The notes: generated by a model from the sequence alone, not told the origin. Positions 1 to 7,431 are shown, counted from the stretch's first letter. The stretch: DNA of 15,465 nt from Thermoplasmata archaeon (GCA_021797025.1 JAKAAK010000047.1:1-15465); one strand, 5' to 3'. Program-made: numbers and translations.

Positions 1-79
1 TTTCTATGCTTTTTATCAGCCTGTTCAGGTCATCCTCATCCATCTTTCTCTCAATTGGATACATCTCTTTTTTTGCCAT
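1..79 (-). CDS. N-terminus of an unidentified gene, cut by the left edge
   Basis: Only the first 26 codons are present, starting at an ATG at 79 and running off the window. The peptide begins MAKKEMYPIERKMDEDDLN and is highly charged and probably helical. An A/T-rich promoter-like stretch lies just upstream. I cannot assign a family from so short a piece. It faintly recalls the N-termini of helix-turn-helix proteins linked to IS630-type elements, but this is an impression from memory, not a call. It is the gene downstream of the Sec61-beta gene on the same strand, separated from it by about 215 bases, so it is probably transcribed on its own. Confidence 0.5.
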   Translation of the reverse strand, partial: MAKKEMYPIERKMDEDDLNRLIKSIE

Positions 80-294
80 GAAAATGTAATACTTATAAGT
101 ATAATAATGTTAGTAAATAACTATAATGTCCCGAAGTTCGGCCAATAATAATTCATATTAACAAAGGTTGGCTGAATCTGTGTATGATTTTCCTCATTCC
201 AACTACAGAGTTTTCAATTAGTAAACTAAAAAATATCAAATTAACAAAATTAGCAGGCTGAAACTAAAATTAAAATAAATTTTCAAAAATATAA
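80..294. other. Intergenic region, no gene seen
   Basis: The stretch is very A/T-rich and has no convincing reading frame. On the minus strand, the bases just after the Sec61-beta stop are T-rich (several runs of four or five T between about 255 and 292), consistent with an archaeal terminator. A small odd palindrome, CCGAAGTTCGG, lies at 131-141. No tRNA-like cloverleaf was found. Confidence 0.5.
90..108 (-). promoter_or_regulatory. TATA-like promoter of the left-edge gene
   Basis: An A/T-rich stretch contains the 12-bp palindrome TACTTATAAGTA (90-101) followed by TTATTAT on the minus strand. The TTATTAT part is centred about 25 nt before the ATG at 79, the spacing expected for a leaderless archaeal transcript. 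Confidence 0.4.
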
Positions 295-462
295 TTAAAC
301 TGGCCAGAAGAACTTAGCAAGCTCAACTATAACTCCCATCGCTATACCTATATAAATTATCAACTTGGGATCCAGAGCGGGACCTTTAATCTCCTCTTCA
401 TTGAAATATCGGATTAATCCAGCTCCTGACTGGAAGTTCTCATTCTGGTTATCCTTTGCCAT
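295..462 (-). CDS. Preprotein translocase subunit Sec61-beta (SecG-type)
   Basis: This 55-codon gene encodes the small tail-anchored beta subunit of the SecYE-beta protein-conducting channel in the cytoplasmic membrane. The family signature is clear: GAGLIRYFNEEE at residues 13-24, then LDPK at 30-33 and a single C-terminal membrane helix at about 34-54 (IIYIGIAMGVIVELAKFF). A length near 55 residues is normal for archaeal members. The N-terminus is polar and cytosolic. The start ATG at 462 gives exactly the family N-terminus. A TTTAAAT box at 87-93 of the 400-500 block (487-493) is centred about 28 nt upstream and overlaps the stop codon of the preceding gene, so it probably has its own leaderless promoter. 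A signal peptidase gene lies about 0.8 kb away, which makes this an export neighbourhood. Confidence 0.9.
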   Translation of the reverse strand: MAKDNQNENFQSGAGLIRYFNEEEIKGPALDPKLIIYIGIAMGVIVELAKFFWPV

Positions 463-486
463 TGTTTACATTAATTTAACTATGTA

Positions 487-493
487 ATTTAAA
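487..493 (-). promoter_or_regulatory. TATA-like box of the Sec61-beta gene
   Basis: On the minus strand this reads TTTAAAT and is centred about 28 nt before the ATG at 462. It overlaps the TAA stop (489-491) of the upstream membrane-protein gene, so the promoter is embedded in that gene's 3' end. Confidence 0.45.
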
Positions 494-1097
494 GATTTTG
501 GTTATTCATTCTTTGACCTAAAATTGTAGATATGAATTTTTCAGCTGTTTCCTGCTCAACTATAATTTTATAGCTTTCCGTTTCTGTTTTAATATGAAAA
601 TAATTGCATTTAATCAGCGATGGAAGATTCGGTAAGTTAATTTCATATGTACGCCGGCCCTGTGAAATAGCAACTATTGAATTTAAATCTATTTTCAGAA
701 ATGGTAAATATGATATCACCCAGGGTGAAGAGTATTGGTAAAATTCTATAACATGACCAAGAAATACAGCCTTTGCCTCTATGTATTTTTCCTGGATAAG
801 CTCCGAAACTACATTAAAATTATTATTCATAATAGATATTGTAAACTTTGCCTTTGAATCGACAATATTGATAATATTCCCTGGCAGATATTTCGGAATT
901 CTATTCAATATACTCAGTTCAGAGATATGGTTATAGTATACATATGGAAAGACCGAGAGTGAAATGGTGAGAATAAAGAATATTCCAGTATAAAAAAGGA
1001 AAGCAGTTACAAAATCAGGAGATTTAGATGAAATAATAATTGAAAGTATGATAGAAAATATGAATACGGAAAGAAAGTAGTACCGTCTTCTAATCAT
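489..1097 (-). CDS. Two-helix membrane protein of unknown function
   Basis: The 202-residue product starts with a basic MIRRR followed by two membrane helices at about residues 7-25 and 31-53. The rest, about 150 residues, is a soluble domain rich in beta-prone residues and ending in a helix-like AEKFISTILGQ. The layout of a helical pair followed by a small beta-rich domain ending in one helix recalls bacterial PH-like membrane proteins, but I see no diagnostic motif, so this is only a suggestion. A TTTAATATAT box at 1116-1125 lies about 23 nt before the ATG at 1097 and supports this start. The gene is divergent from the signal peptidase gene and is followed 26 nt later by the Sec61-beta gene. 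A role in export is possible from context only. Confidence 0.75.
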   Translation of the reverse strand: MIRRRYYFLSVFIFSIILSIIISSKSPDFVTAFLFYTGIFFILTISLSVFPYVYYNHISELSILNRIPKYLPGNIINIVDSKAKFTISIMNNNFNVVSELIQEKYIEAKAVFLGHVIEFYQYSSPWVISYLPFLKIDLNSIVAISQGRRTYEINLPNLPSLIKCNYFHIKTETESYKIIVEQETAEKFISTILGQRMNNQNL

Positions 1098-1115
1098 AAA
1101 TTGGTAAGATAAGAA

Positions 1116-1125
1116 ATATATTAAA
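1116..1125 (-). promoter_or_regulatory. TATA box of the two-helix membrane protein
   Basis: The minus strand reads TTTAATATAT, centred about 23 nt upstream of the ATG at 1097. This fits an archaeal leaderless promoter. Confidence 0.5.
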
Positions 1126-1198
1126 CATTTTGATATATGAACCGGCGAATATTTGCGTGAATTATGATAATAGATTAAATCTGTTCTAAATCATATAG

Positions 1199-1210
1199 TA
1201 ATCACGATTA
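1199..1210. promoter_or_regulatory. Small palindrome upstream of the signal peptidase promoter
   Basis: TAATCACGATTA has perfect 5-bp arms (TAATC/GATTA) around a 2-bp centre. It lies 12 nt upstream of the TATA box at 1223-1233, a position where archaeal activators bind. In A/T-rich DNA such a short palindrome can arise by chance. Confidence 0.25.
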
Positions 1211-1222
1211 GTATTGGACATA

Positions 1223-1233
1223 TTATTTATAGA
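1223..1233 (+). promoter_or_regulatory. TATA box of the signal peptidase gene
   Basis: TTATTTATAGA is centred about 25 nt before the ATG at 1253. There is no ribosome-binding sequence before the ATG, which fits a leaderless transcript. Confidence 0.6.
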
Positions 1234-1252
1234 TATAGTTCATTAACCTACA

Positions 1253-2077
1253 ATGACCGTTCCCTATTATAGAAAAAAGTACTTTCGGGTCACAGTTATA
1301 CTGGTTATGGCAGTTATCATAATACTTATTTCAATAACAGCATATTCAGGCGTTTTTCCTCCTGCCAGCGTTGTGGAGTCTTACAGTATGGAGCATTCTG
1401 ACAGATGGCAGTATGGGTTAATAGATGAAGGAACTATTGTACTGGTGAAAAAAGTGAATAATATAGATGAGGTAACAACCTATGTTAAGGGGAAGCAGGA
1501 TAATTTTTCAACCTATGGGGAATATGGAAATGTTATATTATATCACAATACAGCTCTTGGTGTTGTCACAATTCACCGGGCAATGTTTTATCTATACTGG
1601 AACGGGTCAGTACCTGAAATCGGAGGTTATAACAACCAGTCTTATATTCACATTTATGGAGATATAATATTACTTGATAATATTGGCTATGCTCATAGAA
1701 ATCTTATAGTAAATGTTTCCACAGATAAAGGCGATTCCGGATTCATCACAGTAGGCGATCACAATCTTGCATGTCTTTCAAAAGATTCAGGATACTATAA
1801 CAAAACATATAATGCCTATTATGCATCGGACCAGAACATATGGGGGATAAAGCCGGTGAATCTCACTGAAATTGTTGGTAAAGCATACGGTTATATTCCA
1901 TGGTATGGTTTAATTAAATTAAATGTAATGAAACTGGAGGGTGAGTGGCCCAGCGAATATTCAACGCATGTTCCAGAATACTCATACGATTACCTGATTT
2001 CATCAATTTTAGGATTTCTCGCTGTGATATTTTTCCCCTACAGAAAAGTCTATAAAAAAATTAAACAGAAAAATTAA
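1253..2077 (+). CDS. Signal peptidase I, archaeal/ER (Sec11-like) type
   Basis: This membrane-bound protease removes signal peptides from proteins leaving through the Sec channel. An N-terminal membrane helix lies at about residues 11-33, followed by the extracytoplasmic catalytic domain and a second helix near the C-terminus (about 247-263) with a basic tail. The box with the catalytic serine is VESYSMEH (Ser45-Met46). TIHRAM carries His108 in the place where bacterial enzymes have a lysine. VGDHN (Asp169) matches the family GD-x-N box, with Asp178 as a further acidic candidate. The later GKAYGYIPWYG (about 210-220) matches the usual G-x-v-x-x-iP-xxG segment. At 274 residues it is longer than many archaeal members, mainly in the segment between the His and GD boxes. 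Its stop overlaps the stop of the convergent kinase gene by a few bases. Confidence 0.86.
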   Translation: MTVPYYRKKYFRVTVILVMAVIIILISITAYSGVFPPASVVESYSMEHSDRWQYGLIDEGTIVLVKKVNNIDEVTTYVKGKQDNFSTYGEYGNVILYHNTALGVVTIHRAMFYLYWNGSVPEIGGYNNQSYIHIYGDIILLDNIGYAHRNLIVNVSTDKGDSGFITVGDHNLACLSKDSGYYNKTYNAYYASDQNIWGIKPVNLTEIVGKAYGYIPWYGLIKLNVMKLEGEWPSEYSTHVPEYSYDYLISSILGFLAVIFFPYRKVYKKIKQKN

Positions 2078-3042
2078 AAATTTCTGGATATAACATCAGG
2101 CTTTCCTGCTACTTTAAGATAAACAGGATCACATGGAAATTCCTTTGCCGCTTCCTTTACCTTTTCCATATTTTCCTTTTCTACTGCAACAAAAACATTG
2201 GTTCCGCCGGTCACAATATAGGCATTCCAGAAGTCTGATTTTAATTCCGAAATTTTATTAATAAATTGCTGCATTGCATCTGTAATTATATTAACGCCCA
2301 CATCACGGAGCAGGGAATGATACTCCAGTGTATCCTTTTCACCAGCTTCAAATATTCCCTTTATATTATGGCTGTCAGCAAACTTCTCAAGTTCCTTTGC
2401 CCTGATTTCTGAATTTTTAACCCGTTCCTGGTATTTTTCATGATTTATTATATTTTCATGGATAACATCGGAAGGCTTTCTTTTGTCAGAAAACTTGCAA
2501 CCGACTATTACATAGTCCTGGAAATCATTCGGACCGAGGATTTCATCTGTTAATGATTCTTTGCCGTTTGCATGATTAATTGTAAATCCACCGTAGAGGC
2601 TTCTTCCCACACTTTCCGATATTTTCTGCAGATCATTCTCGAAATTGAAAATATTTATATTGTACTCAAATATTGATTCTATACATTCTCCAATGGCTGC
2701 TGCACCTGCATCTGAGCTTCCGCTAAGAATATTTTTATTTTCAGATATAAATGATACTTCCTTGAATTCAGGGTGTCTTTTCAGTATATCATTTTTATAT
2801 TTATCTATAACAATAAAGGGAGACCTGTTTGAATCCTCTGAAATTTGTTTACCATTGATGATTCCTGACCTTTGATTTGAGAGATAAAGGTCTGTCTTTA
2901 CATATATATCATCATTCAGGCTGGTATATGCTATGCCTGCAGTGGTATGCCTTGGAAGTCTCTTAATATTATCAGATATACCTCCCAAAAGCAGTATTCC
3001 TATTGTGGGATACGCCCTGACTTCAACGTAATATTTTTCCAT
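2074..3042 (-). CDS. Mevalonate 3-kinase (GHMP family)
   Basis: This cytosolic kinase phosphorylates the 3-hydroxyl of mevalonate with ATP, the first special step of the Thermoplasma-type mevalonate route to isopentenyl phosphate and archaeal ether lipids. The family was defined by the Thermoplasma acidophilum enzyme. Segments that match what I recall of it are AYPTIG (10-15), LLGGI (18-22), TTAGIAY (33-39), LSGSSDAGAA (106-115), SESVGRSLYGG (142-152), PSDVIHENI, IKGIF, EYHSLLRDVGVN and WNAYIVTGGTNVFVAVE. LSGSSDAGAA is the phosphate loop, the place of the family motif P-x3-G-L-x-S-S-x-A. Glu143 in the SES segment is a candidate active-site residue. The length of 322 fits the family. It resembles diphosphomevalonate decarboxylase, the main alternative, but the SESxGRS segment favours the kinase. 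The promoter is not clear-cut: TATA-like sequences lie 15 and 25 nt upstream. Confidence 0.86.
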   Translation of the reverse strand: MEKYYVEVRAYPTIGILLLGGISDNIKRLPRHTTAGIAYTSLNDDIYVKTDLYLSNQRSGIINGKQISEDSNRSPFIVIDKYKNDILKRHPEFKEVSFISENKNILSGSSDAGAAAIGECIESIFEYNINIFNFENDLQKISESVGRSLYGGFTINHANGKESLTDEILGPNDFQDYVIVGCKFSDKRKPSDVIHENIINHEKYQERVKNSEIRAKELEKFADSHNIKGIFEAGEKDTLEYHSLLRDVGVNIITDAMQQFINKISELKSDFWNAYIVTGGTNVFVAVEKENMEKVKEAAKEFPCDPVYLKVAGKPDVISRNF

Positions 3043-3150
3043 ATTCTGAAATCATATATACGATAAAACCATTTTGCTTAACAGGATTGTATTTCTATAT
3101 CGAATTAAAGGCATAAAAATAATTGGCTCATAAACTGCGTACCTAAAGAA

Positions 3151-3160
3151 TTATTTATTA
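3151..3160 (+). promoter_or_regulatory. TATA-like box of the CBS-GlyRS operon
   Basis: TTATTTATTA is centred about 22 nt before the ATG at 3178. The kinase and CBS genes diverge from a 135-bp spacer. No ribosome site precedes the ATG. Confidence 0.5.
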
Positions 3161-3177
3161 GATATACATTAACTTCC

Positions 3178-4023
3178 ATGGATTATAAGGTCTCAGATAT
3201 AATGACAAAGAATCCCCTATGCTATACAGTTCCCAGTTCTATTTCAGAAATCATAAAAATATTGATTAAAAACAACGTAACAGGCATACCCATAAAAAAT
3301 AGTCAGAATAAATACCAGGGTATAATAACCAGAAGGGATATATTTTATAAACCTGATGAAACACAGACTGCGCTTGTCATGAGAAAAGCACCTACAGTGA
3401 ATGAAAATGACCCTGTTGATGTCGCAGCAATGCAATTATACACACAGAAAAAAAGGCATCTTGCTGTTGTCAATGACGATAATGAAGTAGTTGGAATACT
3501 TACGCCCCAGAACTTTTTGAACCTGATAAAGGAAAAATACGGAAAGACCAAGGTTAAGGATGTTATGGAATACAGCTCTGTCCCGTGCTGGGAGGAAACA
3601 CCATTATCAGTTGCACTTTTAATGATGAATCTTTCAGAGATATATTCATTTCCGGTTGTTGATAAAAATGTAAAGTTTACCGGGCTGATCACTGACAGGG
3701 ATATATTTGACCGTGTGAAGATGTATGAAACTATAGAATCCACAGAATCCGGAATAGCCGACGATGAGGATCCGTGGTCATGGGAAGGAATAAGAAACGT
3801 TTTCACGTATTTTATAGCCAAGTCCAACATAAAAGTTCCGGATATACCTGTTAAAAAGCTTATAGTAAAGGAGCCGCAGGTTATATACCTTGAATCTGAC
3901 CTGGAAGACGCCGTAAAACTCATGTCGCAGAAGAACTATAACCAGCTTCCGGTTCTGACCGGCCATGGTGACCTTTATGGTATGCTATATGATATAGAAA
4001 TAATGAAAATATTCAAGGATTAA
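3178..4023 (+). CDS. Four-CBS-domain protein
   Basis: The 281-residue cytosolic protein consists almost wholly of four CBS repeats: about 1-55 (VSDIMTKNPLCYTV...GIITRRDIF), 63-118 (VMRKAPTVNENDP...VVGILTPQNF), 124-178 (VKDVMEYSSVPCWEETP...TGLITDRDIF) and 222-280 (VKKLIVKEPQVIYLESD...YGMLYDIEIM). An acidic linker (about 185-222) separates the third and fourth. CBS pairs usually bind adenosine nucleotides such as AMP, ATP or S-adenosylmethionine and act as sensors; no catalytic domain is attached. The TAA stop is followed after one base by the ATG of glycyl-tRNA synthetase, so the two are almost certainly co-transcribed and may be translationally coupled. A regulatory link to the synthetase or to energy status is inferred from this order only. 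Confidence 0.88.
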   Translation: MDYKVSDIMTKNPLCYTVPSSISEIIKILIKNNVTGIPIKNSQNKYQGIITRRDIFYKPDETQTALVMRKAPTVNENDPVDVAAMQLYTQKKRHLAVVNDDNEVVGILTPQNFLNLIKEKYGKTKVKDVMEYSSVPCWEETPLSVALLMMNLSEIYSFPVVDKNVKFTGLITDRDIFDRVKMYETIESTESGIADDEDPWSWEGIRNVFTYFIAKSNIKVPDIPVKKLIVKEPQVIYLESDLEDAVKLMSQKNYNQLPVLTGHGDLYGMLYDIEIMKIFKD

Positions 4024-4024
4024 G

Positions 4025-5458
4025 ATGTATGAGGATGCAGTTGAACTGGCAAAAAGGAGGGGATTTTTCTGGCCATCTTTTTCAATATATGGCGGGTTTG
4101 CAGGATTCTATGACTATGGGCCTCTGGGGGTTCTCCTGAAAGATAATATAGTAAAGATATGGAAAGAGGAATATTTGAATGAGGGTGCCATATTCATTGA
4201 TTCACCGAATGTTACACCAGAACCTGTATTCCAGGCATCGGGTCATATTGCAAGATTTTCGGATCTTGCAGCTGAATGTGATCAATGCAAAAATAAATTC
4301 AAACTTGAAACCGTACTGGGATTCAATAAAATTTCATCTATTCCCACATCCATGAAAGATGCTGAAGATCTTGTTGAAAAATATAACCTGAAATGCCCTG
4401 TTTGCGGCAGTATAATAAAAAAAGTTTACGACTTCAATTTGATGTACAGGGTTTCGGGTGATTATTATCTCAGACCTGAGACAGCTCAGGGTATTTTTGT
4501 GAATTTCAGGCTGTTGAATAACTATAATCGTGGAAAAATACCCATGGTGGTCGGGCAGCAGGGAAAGGGATTCAGGAATGAAATATCTCCCAGACAGAGC
4601 CTGATAAGGCTGAGGGAATTCAATCAGTGTGAAATAGAGGTATTTCTTGATCCGGAGAACCTTAAATTCTCGGAGCTTTACGATTATAAAAAGATAAAAA
4701 TCAGGCCCAATACAGGTGAAGACCTGTATATTTCGGTAAAGGAAGCCTATGAGAAAAAAATTATAAGTAGCCAGGCATTTGCATATTTTGTGCTCAAAAC
4801 CCAGGTCATCCTTGAAAAGATTGGTATATCAAATGATAAGCTAAGATTCAGACAGCATGAACCGGATGAAAGGGCACATTATGCAGCGGATTCCTGGGAT
4901 GCTGAGGGATTAATCGATGATGAATGGTTTGAAATTGTTGGAATTGCAAACAGAACCGATTTCGATCTGAAAAACCATGAAAACAGTTCGGGCAATCAGA
5001 TGAGAATAAAAATAGGTGAGAAAGATGTTATTCCATACGTAATAGAGCCATCCTACGGTATTGACCGTATACTTCTCACACTGATATCCCAGAGTATGGA
5101 GAAGAAGGACGGAAAGAATTTACTAAGATTACCGTACTACATGGCACCTTACCATATAGCTGTGTTTCCATTAATGAAGAAGGATAATCTCAAGGAAAAG
5201 GCAGAAGAACTATATTCAAAACTAAAGAAGGTCGACAGCTATATATTATATGATGAAACTGGAACCATCGGCAAAAGATATGCCAGGCAGGATGAAGTAG
5301 GAACTCCTTTCTGCATAACGGTAGATTACCAGACACTGGAAGATGATACGGTAACACTGAGAAACAGGGATACAGCAGAACAGGAAAGAATTAAAATTAA
5401 CGATATACTAGATAGCAATTTTATAAAAAATTTAATTGAAAATAAATCTAGATTATAA
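4025..5458 (+). CDS. glyS: Glycyl-tRNA synthetase, class II
   Basis: The enzyme charges tRNA-Gly with glycine in the cytosol. The N-terminus has the family pattern RRGFFWPSFSIYGG and FYDYGPLG. Four cysteines in two CxxC pairs (85/88 and 124/127) form a likely zinc site in the insertion domain. LRPETAQGIFVNF (149-161) is the glycine and ATP pocket, GFRNEISPRQ through REFNQCEIEVF (183-207) is motif 2, and PSYGIDRILLTL (342-353) is motif 3. The C-terminal region (about 374-465) is the anticodon-binding domain, with GTIGKRYARQDEVGTPFCITVD. At 477 residues it is shorter than the roughly 560-580 typical of many archaeal enzymes and closer to the compact dimeric bacterial type. It begins one base after the CBS gene, so it probably shares its transcript, and converges on the htrA-like gene with only 2 bases between stops. 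Confidence 0.96.
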   Translation: MYEDAVELAKRRGFFWPSFSIYGGFAGFYDYGPLGVLLKDNIVKIWKEEYLNEGAIFIDSPNVTPEPVFQASGHIARFSDLAAECDQCKNKFKLETVLGFNKISSIPTSMKDAEDLVEKYNLKCPVCGSIIKKVYDFNLMYRVSGDYYLRPETAQGIFVNFRLLNNYNRGKIPMVVGQQGKGFRNEISPRQSLIRLREFNQCEIEVFLDPENLKFSELYDYKKIKIRPNTGEDLYISVKEAYEKKIISSQAFAYFVLKTQVILEKIGISNDKLRFRQHEPDERAHYAADSWDAEGLIDDEWFEIVGIANRTDFDLKNHENSSGNQMRIKIGEKDVIPYVIEPSYGIDRILLTLISQSMEKKDGKNLLRLPYYMAPYHIAVFPLMKKDNLKEKAEELYSKLKKVDSYILYDETGTIGKRYARQDEVGTPFCITVDYQTLEDDTVTLRNRDTAEQERIKINDILDSNFIKNLIENKSRL

Positions 5459-5460
5459 AC

Positions 5461-6420
5461 TCAGTCAGTTATAATTATTTTCCTTCCATTTTTATTTTTC
5501 ATTGTTATGGAGGTTTTATACCTTGATCTGCCTCTCATGAATAGTGCATCACTGCTTCCGGACATTTCCGATATGTATTTTATCAGGTCACGCATTGAAT
5601 TAACAGTCTTTCCATCAAATTCTGTTATGACATCTCCAGGTCTGATTCCTGATCTGTAAGCAGGTGAATCGGGATCTATCCTTGCAACCATTACTCCTGT
5701 GTCAATTCCAGTGCCGTATCTTCTGGCTATGCTGCTATTCATCTCTATTCCTGAAATACCAATGTATTTTCTGTTGACCTTACCGGTAGATATCATATCA
5801 TGGAGCTCCTTTTTTACAGTGTTCACCGGTATGGAGAAGCCAATGCCGTTTGCCTGTGCAATTATTGCCGTGTTTATTCCAATGGCTTTCCCGGACATAT
5901 CTATTAGTGGACCTCCACTGTTCCCTGGATTGATTGCGGCATCGGTCTGCAGCAGCCCCTCAAATATGAAATCTGCCCAGGGCATAGGCCTGTTCTTTGC
6001 ACTGATAACGCCCAGGGATACTGTATGCCCGCCCGGAAGTCCCAGTGCATTCCCTATTGCAAGGACCATAGATCCTGTTTTTATCGCCTCTGAATCACCC
6101 AGCTCAAGCACCGGGAATTCAGTACCGGGGAGTTTTACTATAGCAACATCGGTTTGTGGGTCCCCTCCTGCAACAGTTCCGGTGTATTTACTTCCATCAC
6201 TGAGAATTACCTCAACCTCTTCGGAATCTTGTATTACATGATTATTTGTAAGTATATAACCATCAGGGGTGATAATAAAGCCTGATCCTGATCCTTTCAC
6301 CGGGGCAACTCCGTAACCGTAGGATTGCACCTCCAGGGTGGTATTAATGCTTACAACTGCCCTGCTTGCCTTCTCTGCTATATCTACCATATTTCTATTC
6401 AAAGCCTCTATTCCTTCCAT
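5461..6420 (-). CDS. HtrA/Deg-like serine protease, cytosolic
   Basis: A trypsin-like protease domain is followed by one PDZ domain. With the start at 6420 the catalytic triad is His61 (LTNNHVI), Asp91 (QTDVAIVKL) and Ser168 (NPGNSGGPL), all intact; the PDZ domain spans about 215-300 (RSGIRPGDVI). Such proteases degrade or guard misfolded proteins. There is no signal peptide or membrane helix, so it should act in the cytosol, unlike most bacterial relatives. An in-frame ATG at 6435 would add five residues. I prefer 6420 because the ATATATAAAT box at 6441-6450 is then 25 nt upstream, the leaderless spacing. The gene is divergent from the HxlR-like regulator and could be its target. Confidence 0.92.
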   Translation of the reverse strand: MEGIEALNRNMVDIAEKASRAVVSINTTLEVQSYGYGVAPVKGSGSGFIITPDGYILTNNHVIQDSEEVEVILSDGSKYTGTVAGGDPQTDVAIVKLPGTEFPVLELGDSEAIKTGSMVLAIGNALGLPGGHTVSLGVISAKNRPMPWADFIFEGLLQTDAAINPGNSGGPLIDMSGKAIGINTAIIAQANGIGFSIPVNTVKKELHDMISTGKVNRKYIGISGIEMNSSIARRYGTGIDTGVMVARIDPDSPAYRSGIRPGDVITEFDGKTVNSMRDLIKYISEMSGSSDALFMRGRSRYKTSITMKNKNGRKIIITD

Positions 6421-6440
6421 GATTCTATAATGCAAAACAT

Positions 6441-6450
6441 ATTTATATAT
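6441..6450. promoter_or_regulatory. Shared TATA-rich box between htrA-like and HxlR-like genes
   Basis: ATTTATATAT is the only strong box in the 66-bp spacer. Read on the minus strand it is 25 nt before the protease ATG at 6420. Read on the plus strand it predicts a transcript start near 6471, just before the GGTGA site of the regulator gene. The box may therefore serve both directions. Confidence 0.4.
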
Positions 6451-6474
6451 CAGAAAGTTATGTAAAATATATCA

Positions 6475-6479
6475 GGTGA
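6475..6479 (+). promoter_or_regulatory. Ribosome-binding site fixing a TTG start
   Basis: GGTGA matches the 3' end of archaeal 16S rRNA and lies 7 nt before the TTG at 6487. It justifies the non-ATG start of the HxlR-like gene. Confidence 0.6.
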
Positions 6480-6486
6480 ATTCAAA

Positions 6487-6825
6487 TTGACTTACCTAGA
6501 ATTAAAAGAAATTACATCCGGAGAGGATTATACCAGGAAATATTCTGAAATAATGAGGCAATGGACAGTACCGGTTGTTATCGCTATAGGAAAGTATGAG
6601 GGTGCAGGTTTCAATAGGATAAAAAAGGAGGTAAAGGGAATAAATAATACAAGTTTATCGGCTACTTTATCAAATCTGGAAAAGTATGGTATACTGGAAA
6701 GGGTTATAATTCCATCAAGGCCGGTCAGGGTCAATTATTCATTCACTGAAAATGGCAAAGAGTTTTACAGTATATGCATTAATCTGGCTTCCTTTATAGA
6801 AGATCTCCAGAATACAAATGAATAG
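6487..6825 (+). CDS. HxlR-like winged-helix transcriptional regulator
   Basis: The 112-residue cytosolic protein has the winged-helix layout of the HxlR family: RQWTVPVVIAIGKYEGAGFNRIKKEVKG covers helices 1 and 2, NNTSLSATLSNLEKYGILER (about 53-72) is the recognition helix with the start of the wing, and RPVRVNYSFTENGKEFYSI is the wing. The family usually has a Cys near the N-terminus and the phrase GGKW; here the Cys is absent and GKW is replaced by RQW, so redox sensing through that Cys is unlikely. The start is TTG, backed by GGTGA 7 nt upstream. It is divergent from the htrA-like protease and may control that gene and itself, which is inference from position. Confidence 0.8.
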   Translation: MTYLELKEITSGEDYTRKYSEIMRQWTVPVVIAIGKYEGAGFNRIKKEVKGINNTSLSATLSNLEKYGILERVIIPSRPVRVNYSFTENGKEFYSICINLASFIEDLQNTNE

Positions 6826-6882
6826 TTTAAAATATTATAATAATGGAAAATAATGCTATATAGATATTTATAGAATTAATCA

Positions 6883-7421
6883 TTAATTTTGCACGCCCTC
6901 AATTTTATGAGAGATTATAAATTTATGTTCTGCACCCCTGAAATGGATAAATGAGACCTCATAAACAGGAGCAATGAAACCTGTGATTACGTATGTAGTA
7001 TTGCCGTGGGGAACGCCAAAACTCCATAGATAGCAAACATATGTAGAATTGTAATTAGAGATGGAAATTTCAGGGCATGGACATATGGCATTATTTATAT
7101 AGTATTTTAGGGATAAATTGAAGGAAATTCCAGTGAGGGGGAAACTCAATGATTGATGCCCCTTTACTATGCGCATTGATATGCTTACATGCACACCTGC
7201 ATAATAGATGTTTGAAGGATCAGAGCAATTTATTACATAATATGTTGCACTGGAAGAACCATAGGTAAAATTATATGCATCCTTTGATGCATTTATGCTA
7301 TTCAGATATGAGTTGGTTTGAGGCTTGAGGAAGGGTGGTTCCGTAGCAGCTTCATACCCCATAAACGAAAACATTACAATGAGAACAATAGCTACTGTCA
7401 GATATTTCTGTTTTTCCCCAT
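6883..7421 (-). pseudogene. Secreted protein of unknown function, frame broken near the start
   Basis: The main frame is open from just after codon 3 to the stop at 6883. The best start, the ATG at 7421, has a GGTGA site 5 nt upstream but runs into TGA after seven codons (MGKNRNI). Adding one base in the G4A5 run (7411-7419) would join that start to the long frame and give MGKKQKYLTVAIVLIVMFSF, a textbook signal peptide, and a 179-residue product. Without it the first ATG in the long frame is at 7374, which loses most of the signal. The mature part has NCS, NST and NTT glycosylation-type sites and four cysteines. I recognise no domain. It follows the larger secreted-protein gene by 9 bases, so the two form an operon. 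The break is either a sequence error or real inactivation. Confidence 0.7.
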
Positions 7422-7426
7422 TATTG

Positions 7427-7431
7427 TCACC
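7427..7431 (-). promoter_or_regulatory. Ribosome-binding site of the second secreted gene
   Basis: GGTGA on the minus strand sits 5 nt before the ATG at 7421, and its first G is the last base of the upstream gene's TAG. It marks 7421 as the intended start even though that frame soon closes. Confidence 0.55.

Noticed and set aside
131..141. Palindrome CCGAAGTTCGG as a terminator or regulatory hairpin
   Set aside because: The loop is a single base and no T run follows on either strand. It is too short to claim more than an odd palindrome.
5699..6241. Long plus-strand open frame opposite the htrA-like gene
   Set aside because: It is antisense to a gene with an intact catalytic triad, has no family pattern, and arises from that gene's codon bias. 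Similar antisense frames opposite the CBS, permease and suf genes were dropped for the same reason.
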